Origin: Lelliottia amnigena
GTDB lineage: Bacteria; Pseudomonadota; Gammaproteobacteria; Enterobacterales; Enterobacteriaceae
NCBI GenBank assembly: GCA_900635465.1
Contig: LR134135.1
Location: forward strand, 2,480,001-2,544,000
Reading direction: 5' to 3'
Length of the DNA stretch: 64,000 bases
Each line of letters opens with the position of its first letter. Within the stretch, counting starts at the first letter, position 1. Under the pieces are notes generated by a model, which had not been told where the DNA came from, did not search any database, and saw only the letters and a program-made list of their open reading frames with translations. Below, one piece after another: positions 19,540 to 29,886 of this stretch. Both the position numbers and the translations under genes were made by a program.

Positions 19540-21078
19540 GTGGAAATTTCTTATGGGCGCGCCCTGTGGCGCAATTTTTTAGGCCAGTCACCTGACTGGT
19601 ACAAACTGACGCTACTTATATTTCTGATTATTAATCCACTGGTGTTTATCTTTCAGCCGTTTATGGCTGGATGGCTGCTGGTCGCCGAATTTATCTTTAC
19701 GCTGGCGATGGCATTGAAATGTTATCCGTTGCTGCCGGGCGGTCTGCTGGCGATTGAGGCGGTTGTTATCGGCATGACCAGTGCCGAGCGGGTGAAAGAC
19801 GAACTGGCAACCAACCTTGAAGTACTTTTGCTGCTGATGTTTATGGTGGCAGGGATTTACTTCATGAAGCAGTTATTGCTTTTCATCTTTACCCGCCTGC
19901 TGCTGAGTATTCGCTCCAAAACGGTGCTTTCTCTTTCGTTCTGCATGGCTGCTGCATTTCTCTCCGCGTTCCTCGATGCCCTGACCGTGGTAGCCGTGGT
20001 CATTAGCGTCGCGGTCGGCTTTTACGGCATTTACCACCGCGTCGCATCGTCCAGTAGCGATAACGATCTTCAGGATGATAGCCAGCTCGACGTCAACAAG
20101 CGTGACGTTCTGGAACAATTCCGCGCATTCTTACGCAGTCTGATGATGCACGCAGGCGTTGGGACTGCGTTGGGCGGTGTGATGACGATGGTCGGTGAGC
20201 CGCAAAACCTGATTATTGCGAAAGCGGCTGGCTGGAATTTCACCGAGTTCTTTTTGCGCGTTGCGCCCGTCAGCGTGCCGGTGTTTATCTGCGGAATGCT
20301 CACCTGTTTCCTGCTTGAAAGGACAAAAACCTTCGGTTACGGCGCGCAGCTTCCTGGACCGGTACGCGACGTGCTTCAGGAATTCGATCTGAAAAGCCGC
20401 CGCCAGCGTACTCGTCAGGAAAAGCTGGCGTTGATCGCACAAGGGATTATCGGTGCATGGCTGATCTTCGCCCTGGCGTTTCATTTGGCAGAAGTGGGAT
20501 TGATTGGCCTGTCGGTCATTATTATGGCGACGTCATTTACGGGCGTGACCGATGAACACGCGATCGGCAAGGCCTTTACCGAAGCGCTGCCCTTCACCGC
20601 CCTGCTGGCCGTTTTCTTTGCCATCGTGGCGGTGATCATCGATCAGCAGTTGTTCACGCCCATTATTCACTTTGTGTTGCAGGCTTCGCCAGATTCTCAG
20701 CTGTCGCTGTTTTATCTGTTTAATGGTCTGCTGTCGTCGATCTCGGATAACGTGTTTGTCGGTTCGGTGTATATCAATGAAGCGAAAACCGCACTGGAAA
20801 GCGGTGCGATTGACATCACTCAATTTGAACGGCTGGCGGTGGCGATAAATACCGGGACTAACCTGCCTTCTGTCGCGACACCGAATGGTCAGGCGGCCTT
20901 TTTGTTCCTGTTAACGTCCGCTCTCGCGCCACTCATTCGACTCTCCTACGGAAGAATGGTGTGGATGGCGCTGCCTTATACGCTCGTATTAACGCTGGTA
21001 GGTTTGCTGTGCGTCAAATTTACCCTCATTCCTTATACGCAATGGTTCATGCAAATAGGTATACTGGCCGCGCATTAA
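19540..21078 (+). CDS. nhaB: sodium/proton antiporter NhaB
   Basis: This 512-residue inner-membrane antiporter expels Na+ in exchange for protons. About 12 membrane segments are visible. [20 protein letters not shown] near residue 146 and [20 protein letters not shown] near residue 207 are family motifs, and [20 protein letters not shown] near residue 445 is the conserved C-terminal half. The start is GTG at 19540 after GGGAAGGAAG. It is divergent from fadR, as in E. coli. Confidence 0.97.
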   Translation: MEISYGRALWRNFLGQSPDWYKLTLLIFLIINPLVFIFQPFMAGWLLVAEFIFTLAMALKCYPLLPGGLLAIEAVVIGMTSAERVKDELATNLEVLLLLMFMVAGIYFMKQLLLFIFTRLLLSIRSKTVLSLSFCMAAAFLSAFLDALTVVAVVISVAVGFYGIYHRVASSSSDNDLQDDSQLDVNKRDVLEQFRAFLRSLMMHAGVGTALGGVMTMVGEPQNLIIAKAAGWNFTEFFLRVAPVSVPVFICGMLTCFLLERTKTFGYGAQLPGPVRDVLQEFDLKSRRQRTRQEKLALIAQGIIGAWLIFALAFHLAEVGLIGLSVIIMATSFTGVTDEHAIGKAFTEALPFTALLAVFFAIVAVIIDQQLFTPIIHFVLQASPDSQLSLFYLFNGLLSSISDNVFVGSVYINEAKTALESGAIDITQFERLAVAINTGTNLPSVATPNGQAAFLFLLTSALAPLIRLSYGRMVWMALPYTLVLTLVGLLCVKFTLIPYTQWFMQIGILAAH

Positions 21079-21089
21079 GTCCCTGAAAT

Positions 21090-21115
21090 CGGGCAGTTTC
21101 GCTGCCCGGTTTGGC
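21090..21115 (+). terminator. nhaB terminator
   Basis: CGGGCAG, loop TTTCG, CTGCCCG, then GTTTGGCTTTCT. A moderate intrinsic terminator 11 bases after the nhaB stop. Confidence 0.65.
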
Positions 21116-21223
21116 TTTCTGCATTATAAATATCCAATTACGCTTTATTTTGCCAGGAGCAGGTGGCGCATAAAACGTTTTGGTTTACACTGCGCTTTCT
21201 AAGCAAGTTCCAGGGAAATAATT

Positions 21224-21760
21224 ATGTTGCGATATTTGAACCAGTGCTCTCGCGGTCGCGGAGCGTGGTTGTTGATGGCCCTGACCGCCTTTGCGCTGGA
21301 AATGGTAGCGCTGTGGTTTCAGCATGTGATGTTGCTGAAACCCTGTGTGTTATGTATTTACGAACGTTGTGCGCTTTTCGGCATTATGGGTGCAGGGCTT
21401 GTCGGTGCAATTGCCCCGAAATCACCTTTGCGCTATGCCGGGATCGCTATCTGGTTATACAGTGCCTGGAAAGGCATTGAGCTTGCGTGGCAGCACACTG
21501 CAATGCAGCTGCATCCTTCGCCGTTCATGACCTGTGACTTCGCCGCTCGCTTCCCGAGCTGGCTGCCGCTGGACAAATGGCTGCCGCAGGTATTTGTTGC
21601 TTCAGGTGATTGCTCCGTCCGTCAGTGGGAATTCCTGACGCTGGAGATGCCGCAGTGGCTGGTGGGTATTTTTGTTGCCTACTTCGTCATCGCGCTGCTG
21701 GTGCTGATAGCCCAACCTTTCAAGCCGAAACAACGAGACTTGTTTGGACGTTTGAAATAA
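21224..21760 (+). CDS. dsbB: disulfide bond formation protein DsbB
   Basis: DsbB is an inner-membrane quinone reductase that re-oxidises periplasmic DsbA. It has four membrane segments. The redox pairs are Cys41-Cys44 ([11 protein letters not shown]) in the first periplasmic loop and Cys104 with Cys130 in the second. Two extra cysteines are visible at residues 8 and 49. The length is 178 against 176 in E. coli. It follows nhaB as in E. coli. The umuDC and hlyE genes that come next in E. coli K-12 are absent here. Confidence 0.97.
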   Translation: MLRYLNQCSRGRGAWLLMALTAFALEMVALWFQHVMLLKPCVLCIYERCALFGIMGAGLVGAIAPKSPLRYAGIAIWLYSAWKGIELAWQHTAMQLHPSPFMTCDFAARFPSWLPLDKWLPQVFVASGDCSVRQWEFLTLEMPQWLVGIFVAYFVIALLVLIAQPFKPKQRDLFGRLK

Positions 21761-21782
21761 CCCGCCTCGGCGGGTTTTTTTA
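21759..21782 (+). terminator. dsbB terminator
   Basis: AACCCGCC TC GGCGGGTT followed by a run of seven T residues, starting within the dsbB stop codon. Confidence 0.9.
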
Positions 21783-22222
21783 TGCCCGATTGGGATGATT
21801 CAGAATATGGTCTTCCCAGTCCTGCACTTCGGATTCTTTCACCGCAATATGTCGAACAGATATACGTTCGCCATGCATCGCCACTTTTGAACCGGTGAGC
21901 AGCGGATGCCAGGTCGGCAATTCCTTCCCTCGGCCAGCAGGCGATAGGCGCAGGTGTGCGGCAACCACTCAAACGTCGGGAGATTATCGCGGGTCAGCTT
22001 GATGCAATCAGGCTCATACTCAAAACGACGCTCGTAGTTACGGCACTGGCAGGTTTTGATATTCAACTGCTTGCACGCGACGTTGGTAAAATAGATTTCG
22101 TCGGAGTCCTCATCCATCAACTTATGCAGGCAGCATTGTCCGCAGCCGTCACACAGCGATTCCCACTCCACGTCGGTCATTTCGTCGAGAGTTTTGCTTT
22201 GCCAGAAAGGGATTTCGCTCAT
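21780..22222 (-). CDS. ycgN: UPF0260 zinc/iron-chelating protein YcgN, frameshifted here
   Basis: YcgN is a small cysteine-rich protein of the CxxCxxCC family, thought to bind metal; its role is unknown. [18 protein letters not shown] near residue 23 holds the cysteine cluster, and [14 protein letters not shown] follows. The frame breaks after RLLAEG. One missing base near 21926 restores [14 protein letters not shown] and [17 protein letters not shown]. The rebuilt protein is 147 residues. ATG 22222 gives [12 protein letters not shown] as in Salmonella; a GTG five codons earlier is the alternative start. Confidence 0.9.
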
Positions 22223-22318
22223 AAGGATGATGTCCACACGTCAAAAGAAAGCGCACCTTATAACGAGTCTGGCACGTGGATGCAAGTTTTGCCGCCGATT
22301 AAAGGCGGCAACAGGATT

Positions 22319-22977
22319 TTACAGCACGCGGGTTTTAACGGACTGGCCGTTGAATTCGATGTCAAGTTCATCGCCGCTGTTCAGCGGACCGACCCCTTCA
22401 GGGGTGCCGGTGAGAATGACATCGCCCGGTTTAAGGGTGAAGTAGCGGCTCATGTAGGCAATGAGCGGCAGAATTTTATGGATCATATCGGCCGTGTTGC
22501 CCTGCTGGCGGATATCGCCGTTCACTTTCAAGCTGAGCGACGTGTTCTGCGGATCGGCTTTAAAATCAGCCGTCGGGATAAAACCTGAAATCGGGCAAGA
22601 ATTATCAAACCCTTTGGCCTTTTCCCAAGGTTGCCCGGCTTTCTTCATTTTGCCCTGCACATCGCGAAGCGTCAGATCCAGCGCAATGCCGTATCCCGCA
22701 ATCGCTTTCTGCACATGTGCTTCGGAGGCCTGGCGCAGCGTTGCGCCAATCAGCACAGCCAGCTCAACTTCATGATGAACCGACCCAGCCCCTGCGGCAA
22801 CGCCAGCGGCTGGCGAATATCACACAGTGCGGTTTCGGGTTTGATAAACAAAACCGGCTCGTCTGGCACGGCACTGCCCATTTCCTGAATGTGCTTCGCA
22901 TAATTACTGCCAACACAAACGACTTTGCTCACAGGATAATCCAGTAATGCGCCTTGCCAGTTATGATGCTGATACAT
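22319..22977 (-). CDS. ycgM: fumarylacetoacetate hydrolase-family protein YcgM, frameshifted here
   Basis: YcgM belongs to the FAH family (acylpyruvate or oxaloacetate-type hydrolases/decarboxylases). CVGSNYAKHIQEMG near residue 22 and VLTGTPEGVGPLNSGD near residue 195 are family motifs, and LDLTLRDVQGKMKKAGQPWE lies in the middle. The start at 22977 is chosen because AGGGG lies six bases before it. One missing base near 22785 breaks the frame after LPQGLG. Restoring it gives SVHHEVELAVLIGATLRQA and 219 residues, identical to E. coli. Confidence 0.92.
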
Positions 22978-23024
22978 GCTCATCCCCTAAACGGTTGATA
23001 TATCACCCTCGGATTTCTCCGGCG

Positions 23025-23300
23025 TTATTTTTTCCCTTCGCCTTCGAGATGCTGTTTTAATAAATTCTCAGGCGGTGGCGGAAGCTGTAAATAATAGCCC
23101 TGATCTTTCAATGCCGTTTTGACTTTTTCCAGATCGGCGTTAACCAACTGTTTGCGCCCGTCCAGCGGCAACAGCATCGCCAGCTGCGGCGTACCGAAAC
23201 CTTTCATTAATTCTTCAGGCACTCGGGAAAAATCGTCTCTCTTTTCGACATAAAGATAGGTCTGGTCGCGTTTAGCACTTCGATAGATCACACAAAACAT
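23025..23300 (-). CDS. ycgL: YcgL-domain protein
   Basis: This 91-residue cytoplasmic protein begins [20 protein letters not shown], and [20 protein letters not shown] follows near residue 40. It belongs to the YcgL/UPF0745 family, whose function is unresolved although the fold is known. The C-terminus is shorter and more divergent than in E. coli (108 residues). It is divergent from minC, and its open frame runs through the minC start on the other strand without evidence of coding there. Confidence 0.9.
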   Translation of the reverse strand: MFCVIYRSAKRDQTYLYVEKRDDFSRVPEELMKGFGTPQLAMLLPLDGRKQLVNADLEKVKTALKDQGYYLQLPPPPENLLKQHLEGEGKK

Positions 23301-23413
23301 TTTTTTACTCTGAATTAACGGGTGGTTGCTTGCCTCAATATACCAGTGACTATAACATGCCTGATACTCTTCGTAATATCGCGGCGAATGTGCTGCGATT
23401 AACAGCAAATTGA

Positions 23414-24133
<720 letters not shown>

Positions 24134-24155
24134 TCCCTTTTAACAAGGAATTTCT

Positions 24156-24968
24156 ATGGCACGCATTATTGTTGTGACTTCGGGTAAAGGAGGCGTTGGC
24201 AAGACCACCTCCAGCGCGGCCATCGCTACTGGTTTGGCCCAGAAGGGAAAGAAAACCGTTGTTATCGATTTCGATATCGGCCTGCGTAATCTGGATTTGA
24301 TTATGGGCTGCGAGCGTCGCGTCGTGTATGACTTCGTCAACGTCATTCAAGGCGATGCCACGTTAAACCAGGCGATGATTAAAGATAAGCGCACCGAGAA
24401 TCTCTTTATCCTGCCTGCTTCTCAGACGCGTGATAAAGACGCCCTGACTCGTGAAGGCGTTGAAAAAGTGCTCGAAGAACTGAAGAAAATGGAATTCGAT
24501 TTCGTTGTCTGTGATTCCCCTGCAGGTATCGAAACCGGTGCGTTGATGGCGCTCTACTTCGCTGATGAAGCGATCATCACCACCAACCCTGAAGTGTCGT
24601 CCGTACGTGACTCTGACCGAATCCTGGGTATTCTGGCGTCCAAATCCCGCCGTGCGGAAAATGGTCAGGAACCCATTAAAGAACACCTGCTGCTGACCCG
24701 TTATAATCCGGGTCGTGTCAATAAAGGTGACATGCTTAGCATGGAAGACGTACTCGAGATCCTGCGTATCAAACTGCTTGGCGTGATTCCGGAAGATCAA
24801 TCCGTGTTGCGCGCCTCTAACCAGGGTGAGCCTGTGATCCTCGACATCATGGCAGACGCGGGTAAAGCCTACGCTGATACCGTTGACCGTCTGTTGGGAG
24901 AAGAACGTCCTTTCCGCTTCATTGAAGAAGAGAAGAAAGGTTTCCTCAAACGCCTGTTCGGAGGATAA
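24156..24968 (+). CDS. minD: septum site-determining ATPase MinD
   Basis: MinD is a membrane-bound ATPase that carries MinC to the membrane and oscillates with MinE. The deviant Walker A motif SGKGGVGKTTSS is at residues 9-20, with signature Lys11 and Lys16. DFDIGLRNLDLIMG near residue 38 is switch I and CDSPAGIE near residue 118 is the Walker B region. The C-terminal amphipathic membrane anchor is KKGFLKRLFGG. The length, 270, equals E. coli. minE starts three bases after the stop. Confidence 0.98.
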   Translation: MARIIVVTSGKGGVGKTTSSAAIATGLAQKGKKTVVIDFDIGLRNLDLIMGCERRVVYDFVNVIQGDATLNQAMIKDKRTENLFILPASQTRDKDALTREGVEKVLEELKKMEFDFVVCDSPAGIETGALMALYFADEAIITTNPEVSSVRDSDRILGILASKSRRAENGQEPIKEHLLLTRYNPGRVNKGDMLSMEDVLEILRIKLLGVIPEDQSVLRASNQGEPVILDIMADAGKAYADTVDRLLGEERPFRFIEEEKKGFLKRLFGG

Positions 24969-24971
24969 GTT

Positions 24972-25241
24972 ATGGCATTACTGGACTTTTTTCTCTCGCG
25001 GAAAAAAAGCACCGCTAACATCGCAAAAGAGCGACTGCAAATTATCGTCGCGGAGCGTCGCCGCAGCGATGCGGAACCGCACTATTTGCCGCAGCTGCGC
25101 AAAGATATCCTGGAAGTGATTTGTAAGTACGTGCAGATCGACCCGGAGATGGTCACCGTGCAGCTTGAGCAAAAGGACGGAGATATTTCGATTCTGGAGC
25201 TGAACGTCACGCTGCCAGAAGCAGAAGAGTCGCGTCCCTAG
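24972..25241 (+). CDS. minE: cell division topological factor MinE
   Basis: MinE stimulates MinD ATPase and drives pole-to-pole oscillation. The N-terminal membrane-targeting segment is [12 protein letters not shown], followed by the MinD-contact helix [16 protein letters not shown]. The dimerisation domain has [20 protein letters not shown] near residue 44. Its 89 residues are one more than in E. coli; the C-terminus EESRP differs. It is the last gene of minCDE and is followed by an ERIC-like repeat. Confidence 0.97.
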
Positions 25242-25261
25242 TTGAGTGAGGCATAACCTCA

Positions 25262-25378
25262 ATAATTTGCGTTGCGGGAAGACGGCAAGAGAAGTGCTCC
25301 CGAGGCGCTGGCAGCAGTCAGTGATTCGGGTGAATGAACGCCGCCGACACCTGTAATTTACAGTATGACGGTTATATA
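25262..25378 (+). repeat. ERIC-like intergenic repeat
   Basis: The minE-rnd spacer holds TTGCGGGAAGACGGCAAGAG, then CAGTCAGTGATTCGGGTGAA, then CAGTATGACGGTTATA. As I recall the enterobacterial repetitive intergenic consensus, the same landmarks occur in the same order (GCGGGAAGGCGGCAAG, AAGTGACTGGGGTGAGCG, a GTATGACGGGTATA end). The central palindrome is diverged. The match is from memory and the borders are approximate. Confidence 0.5.
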
Positions 25379-25409
25379 ACCCCGGCGCGGTTTTGCGTGC
25401 CGGGGTTAT
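25376..25409. terminator. bidirectional terminator between minE and rnd
   Basis: ATAACCCCGGC and GCCGGGGTTAT are perfect 11-bp arms around a 12-base loop. It lies just downstream of rnd on the minus strand and after minE on the plus strand. No long T-run follows, so strength is uncertain. Confidence 0.65.
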
Positions 25410-25415
25410 CATTTC

Positions 25416-26543
25416 TTAGCGCGGATAGCCTTCCAGCAGCACTTTCAGTCGATCGGCCATCAAATTACCGCGCCAGCCCGCCATCATTTCCGGCAGGCCA
25501 TTTTGCGTTTTCAGCTTCCAGTGCCAGTTCAGCAGTTGGTTAATCTGACGACGTGACGCCAGCAGTTCAGGACTCACCTTGTTTTCCGTCCCTATTTCCA
25601 GCACCAGCGCTTTGATATCTTTGAACGCCTTGCGATAGCCAGGCATATCCATCAGATTTAACAGCGGCTCAGGCAGTTCATCTTCGGGCAGCTGTTGCGC
25701 TTGCGCGACCAACGCCAGCAAGGTTTTCCCGTGGAATCGGATCTCGCTTCCGGACAAGCCAATGCTGTCCAGCTCACCCATGCTGCCCGGCATATAGCGC
25801 GCCACGGCCCAGAGGTGCTCTTCACGAACCACAAAATTCACGGCCAAATCGCGCTCACGCGCCTTACGCAGACGCCACTCAGCCAGAAGTTGCAGGCAGG
25901 CGAGCTGGCGCGTACGCAGCTGCCAGGCATTGGTGATATCACGCCAGGCGTCTTTGGGATCAACCGTTTCCTGACGGCGCTGCTGCGTCATTCGGCACTC
26001 ATTGAGCGCCGCATCAAGCCAGCCCGCGGCTTCGGCCTCTTTCATCAGCTGACCGGCGATAGGCAACAGATAGAAGACGTCGGCGGCCGCATAGTCAAGC
26101 TGACGTTCAGTCAGGGGGCGCGCCAGCCAGTCGGTACGTGACTCGCTCTTGTCGAGCGCAATGCCAGTGTACTCTTCTACCATCGCAGCGAAGCCCCAGG
26201 AAAGCGGACGGCCTGAGAATGCCGCCAAAATTTGCGTATCGATCAAGGGTTCCGGCATGATGCCAAAGGTGTTGAGAAACACTTCCAGATCTTCACTGCC
26301 TGCGTGCAGATATTTGGTGATGGCAGTATTAAGCAGCAGTTCACGCATCGGCGACCAGTCGGTGATGCCGAGAGGGTCGATGAGAGACACATTCTTGCCA
26401 TCGTACATCTGGATCAAACCTAACTGCGGATAGTAGGTCCGCGTGCGGACAAACTCGGTATCCAGAGCGATGGCAGGAAAGTCGCGGGTGACATCGCACA
26501 GCGTTGCCAGTTCGTCGTTGGTTGTGATCATCTGGTAATTCAA
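25416..26543 (-). CDS. rnd: ribonuclease D
   Basis: RNase D is a 3'-5' exoribonuclease that trims tRNA precursors and other small RNAs. The DEDD exonuclease domain begins ALDTEFVRTRTYYPQLGLIQ near residue 27, and HAGSEDLEVFL near residue 82 and LDYAAADVFYLLPI near residue 150 complete the catalytic set. An HRDC domain follows (WRLRKARERDLAVNFVVREE near residue 220). I chose the TTG at 26543 because E. coli rnd is known to start with UUG at LNYQMITT and this gives the same 375 residues. An upstream ATG at 26570 is possible. Confidence 0.95.
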   Translation of the reverse strand: MNYQMITTNDELATLCDVTRDFPAIALDTEFVRTRTYYPQLGLIQMYDGKNVSLIDPLGITDWSPMRELLLNTAITKYLHAGSEDLEVFLNTFGIMPEPLIDTQILAAFSGRPLSWGFAAMVEEYTGIALDKSESRTDWLARPLTERQLDYAAADVFYLLPIAGQLMKEAEAAGWLDAALNECRMTQQRRQETVDPKDAWRDITNAWQLRTRQLACLQLLAEWRLRKARERDLAVNFVVREEHLWAVARYMPGSMGELDSIGLSGSEIRFHGKTLLALVAQAQQLPEDELPEPLLNLMDMPGYRKAFKDIKALVLEIGTENKVSPELLASRRQINQLLNWHWKLKTQNGLPEMMAGWRGNLMADRLKVLLEGYPR

Positions 26544-26616
26544 AACGGTTTCTCTTTGGTTTGCGCCCATAAAAAACGCCGGCTAAACCGGCGTCTCATG
26601 GCGACTCACTCGAAGC

Positions 26617-28303
26617 TTAGGCTTTATTGTCCACTTTGGCGCGTGCTTCGTCACGTAATTCTCGTCGTAATATCTTCCCGACGTTCGATTTTGGCAATTC
26701 ATCGCGGAACTCGACCAGCTTCGGCACTTTATATCCGGTCAGCTGACGGCGACAGAAGGTAATGAGTTCTTCTTCGGTCAGGGAGGACTCTTTTTTGACC
26801 ACGAAAATCTTCACCGTCTCGCCGCTGCTTCCCGCGGGAACGCCAACGGCAGCCACTTCCAGCACCCCGCTGTGCTGCATGACGACATCTTCAATTTCGT
26901 TGGGATAGACGTTGAAGCCGGAGACGAGAATCATGTCTTTCTTACGATCGACGATACGCAAGAATCCTTCGTCATCCATCACCGCGATATCACCCGTGTG
27001 CAGCCAGCCGCCTTTCATGATTTCATCAGTGGCGTCAGGTCGCTGCCAGTAACCTAGCATCACCTGAGGGCCTTTGACACACAGTTCGCCCGGTTCCCCG
27101 TGCGCCACTTCATTGTCTTGATCATCCACCAGCTTGGCTTCTGTCGAGGGAACCGGCAGACCAATACTTCCGCTGTGGTAATCAATATCATGCGGATTCA
27201 CGCTGACTAATGGCGCGCATTCCGTCAGGCCGTAACCTTCAAGCAGGTACTGACCCGTCAGCTTAACCCAACGTTCGGCCACGGCTTGCTGAACCGGCAT
27301 GCCGCCGCCCGCCGAAAGATGAAGAGTAGAAAAATCGAGCTGCTGGAACTCTTTGTTATTCAGTAGCGCATTAAAGAGCGTATTCACGCCCGTCATCGCC
27401 GTAAACGGATATTTCGCCAGCTCTTTCACCAGGCCTGGAATATCACGCGGGTTGGTGATTAACAGATTTTGCCCGCCCAGTTCGATAAACAGCAGGCAGT
27501 TCATGGTCAGTGCAAATATGTGATACAGCGGCAATGCCGTGACGACCAGCTCCTTGCCACGGTGCAGCAGCGGGCCGTAGGTCGCATTCACCCTGCTCGA
27601 GATTGGCCAGCATATTGCGGTGCGTCAGCATCGCACCTTTCGCCACGCCGGTCGTCCCGCCGGTGTATTGCAGGAACGCCAGATCGTCCGGCACCACTTC
27701 TGGCTTCACGTACTGCATACGGTAGCCGTTATGCAGCGCGCGGCGGAAAGAGATCGCGTCCGGAAGATGGTATTTCGGGACCAGACGCTTAACGTATTTG
27801 ACAACGAAGTTAACCAGCGTGCCTTTAGCCGTCGAGAGCTGATCGCCCATGCGCGTCAGGATAACGTGGCGGACCTGCGTTTTATCGACCACTTTTTCCA
27901 GGGTGTGGGCAAAGTTGGAGACAATCACAATCGCCGCGGCACCGCTGTCGTTTAACTGGTGTTCAAGCTCGCGCGGCGTATACAGCGGGTTAACGTTAAC
28001 CACGATCATGCCCGCCCGCAGGATCCCAAAAAGTGCCACCGGATACTGGAGCAGGTTTGGCATCATCAGTGCGACGCGGTCCCCTTTCTTCAGCCCTAAG
28101 CCTTCCTGCAGGTAAGCCGCAAACGCCCGGCTGCGCTCTTCCAGTTTGCGGAAGGTCATCACTTCACCCATGTTCACAAACGCAGGCTGATCGGCGTAGC
28201 GCGTGACGGAATTTTCAAATAATTCAACCAGGGATTGATAACGGTCAGGATTGATCTCCGCAGGAACATCCGCGGGATACCGGTTTAGCCAAACCTTCTT
28301 CAA
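26617..28303 (-). CDS. fadD: long-chain acyl-CoA synthetase FadD, frameshifted here
   Basis: FadD activates long-chain fatty acids to acyl-CoA at the inner membrane, coupled to uptake, and its product releases FadR. The AMP-binding motif [16 protein letters not shown] lies near residue 213. [14 protein letters not shown] near residue 358 and the fatty-acid signature DGNVYP-like region ([20 protein letters not shown]) near residue 430 follow. An extra base near 27594 breaks the frame after LANLEQ. Removing it gives VNATYGPLL and 561 residues, identical to E. coli. The TTG start at 28303 has AGAGGTGA just upstream and matches the E. coli UUG start. Confidence 0.96.
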
Positions 28304-28374
28304 TGCATCACCTCTGAAATGAGCGTTCGTCGTCATCGCAACCCCGAGAATAAACAGTTCGTTAACATTATATT

Positions 28375-28391
28375 AACTCAGCGTACCAGTT
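28375..28391 (-). promoter_or_regulatory. FadR operator of fadD
   Basis: On the minus strand the site is AACTGGTACGCTGAGTT, 71 bases upstream of the fadD TTG. It fits the FadR pattern (ANCTGGTCNGACNNGTT) and closely resembles the E. coli fadD operator as I recall it (GCTGGTATGATGAGTT). fadR is in the same window, so the circuit is self-consistent. Confidence 0.75.
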
Positions 28392-28453
28392 TATTAATTG
28401 TCCAGATTTAAGGTTGCGAAGCGCGTCACTCTTTTTTTTGTGTTATAGCCGTA

Positions 28454-28487
28454 AAAAACAGAGACAGCGGCTGAGCCGCTGTCTCTT
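28454..28487 (-). terminator. yeaY terminator
   Basis: AGAGACAGCGGC and GCCGCTGTCTCT are perfect 12-bp arms around TGA. On the minus strand a run of six T residues follows, directly after the yeaY stop. Confidence 0.9.
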
Positions 28488-28506
28488 ATCTAAATATAAC
28501 AATACG

Positions 28507-29088
28507 TTATTCTGTTACGATGGTCTGTACCTGCGCCGGACCTGGGTTATACCAGCCCCATCCACCGTAGCCATAGCGGTAGGGATGCGGACCCCAGAAC
28601 CAGGGATCGATCGGCTGCGGTGGCAGCATAACCTGCTGCGTGACGCGCCAGCGTTTATAGCCGTTCGCCTGCATCGTCATAAATTTATATGGCGTGCTGC
28701 CAATTTTACCTTGCTGCGCGCCAGTGATTGGCCCGACAACCGTGACCAGTTGCCCACGGAAATCAACCGGATCGAGGAAGCCATTCACATCCGCGTAAAT
28801 ACGCCCACGGGAGGCCTCTCCCAGTATGGGACGCGCACCGCTATCCAGTGGAACCGTCGCAATCTCAAGGCGGGTTTTGCCCTGCTGATTGATAACCTCA
28901 ACGACTTTCCCGCCAAAGCGCGCTTCCTGCCCGACGTACAGTTCAGGGGCATTCATCACCCGCACCAGATCTTGCTGCGGCGTCGGGCTGGTTCCTTTGA
29001 TCGCGTCAGGGACGGTCACACAACCACTCAACGCGACGGCAATTGCGCTCGCCATAATCGGACGTACAACTTTCTTTTGAACCGCCAT
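28507..29088 (-). CDS. yeaY: Slp-family outer-membrane lipoprotein YeaY
   Basis: This 193-residue lipoprotein has the lipobox ALSGC with the lipidated cysteine at residue 22. The body contains [20 protein letters not shown] near residue 35 and [20 protein letters not shown] near residue 95. The C-terminus is rich in glycine, tyrosine and tryptophan ([16 protein letters not shown]). It belongs to the Slp family of starvation-induced lipoproteins. From E. coli it is expected to be in the sigma-E envelope stress regulon, but I did not identify that promoter here. Confidence 0.94.
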   Translation of the reverse strand: MAVQKKVVRPIMASAIAVALSGCVTVPDAIKGTSPTPQQDLVRVMNAPELYVGQEARFGGKVVEVINQQGKTRLEIATVPLDSGARPILGEASRGRIYADVNGFLDPVDFRGQLVTVVGPITGAQQGKIGSTPYKFMTMQANGYKRWRVTQQVMLPPQPIDPWFWGPHPYRYGYGGWGWYNPGPAQVQTIVTE

Positions 29089-29125
29089 GATGCGACTCCC
29101 TTTTCTCAGCTCGTATTACTGAGAT

Positions 29126-29821
29126 TCACGCTCTGCCCGGAAGTTTCTTCCAGGCGACTTCATTTCGCAAATAAACTGGCTCAGCCTGTTCAACTGCAAC
29201 GGTTTTTCCCGCAGCAAAGCGCTGACACGCGATTGGCAGCATATCTTCTGCAGCTGGCAGCAACATATTGCCATCGACCAGCGTCAGGCCACTTTCTTTG
29301 GCCATATCCGGCCACGCTGGCCATCCCGTTCCCACAGTAGCCCAATCGCCAGATAGATGTTTCAACCGTTCGCCAACGGCCTCCGGTTTGAGCACGCATT
29401 CGGTCTCTTCACCGTGCCAGACACCCTGCTCATCGCGGGTATATTCCGCCCAGTAAACTTCACCCATGCGCGCGTCAATAGCCGCCAACACACGCGTTGC
29501 GCCACTTTTTCGGAAAGCGCCTTGCGCCATGGTGGCAAGCGTTGATACGCCGATCATGGGAAGATTTGCCCCCAACGCCAGGCCCTGCGCAATGCCGATG
29601 CCGATGCGCACGCCGGTGAAGCTGCCTGGCCCACGGCCAAACGCCAGCGCGTCAAGTTCAGTTAAGGAGGTGTTGCCCTGGTTCAGAATGTCTTTTACCA
29701 GCGGCAGAATACGTTGGGTATGTTCCCGGGGGCACTCTTCAAAATGGGCAAAGAGGTTACCGTTATCCCACAGGGCGGCAGAACACGCCTCTGTTGCGGT
29801 ATCAATAGCCAGAATTCGCAT
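29126..29821 (-). CDS. tsaB: tRNA t6A modification protein TsaB
   Basis: TsaB is the partner and activator of TsaD in making N6-threonylcarbamoyladenosine at tRNA position 37, and is essential. It has the ASKHA fold: [19 protein letters not shown] at the start and [20 protein letters not shown] near residue 62. The length, 231, is identical to E. coli. It lies downstream of yoaA in the same direction with 65 bases between. Confidence 0.97.
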   Translation of the reverse strand: MRILAIDTATEACSAALWDNGNLFAHFEECPREHTQRILPLVKDILNQGNTSLTELDALAFGRGPGSFTGVRIGIGIAQGLALGANLPMIGVSTLATMAQGAFRKSGATRVLAAIDARMGEVYWAEYTRDEQGVWHGEETECVLKPEAVGERLKHLSGDWATVGTGWPAWPDMAKESGLTLVDGNMLLPAAEDMLPIACQRFAAGKTVAVEQAEPVYLRNEVAWKKLPGRA

Positions 29822-29886
29822 GGGTCTCGCGCTCTCGCAGTGGTCAGTCAGAAAATGGCGCGCATCTTAGCATACTCCAGGGCAAA

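Noticed and set aside
21783..22318. Looked for umuDC and hlyE, which follow dsbB in E. coli K-12
   Set aside because: The space after dsbB is filled by ycgN; neither gene is present.
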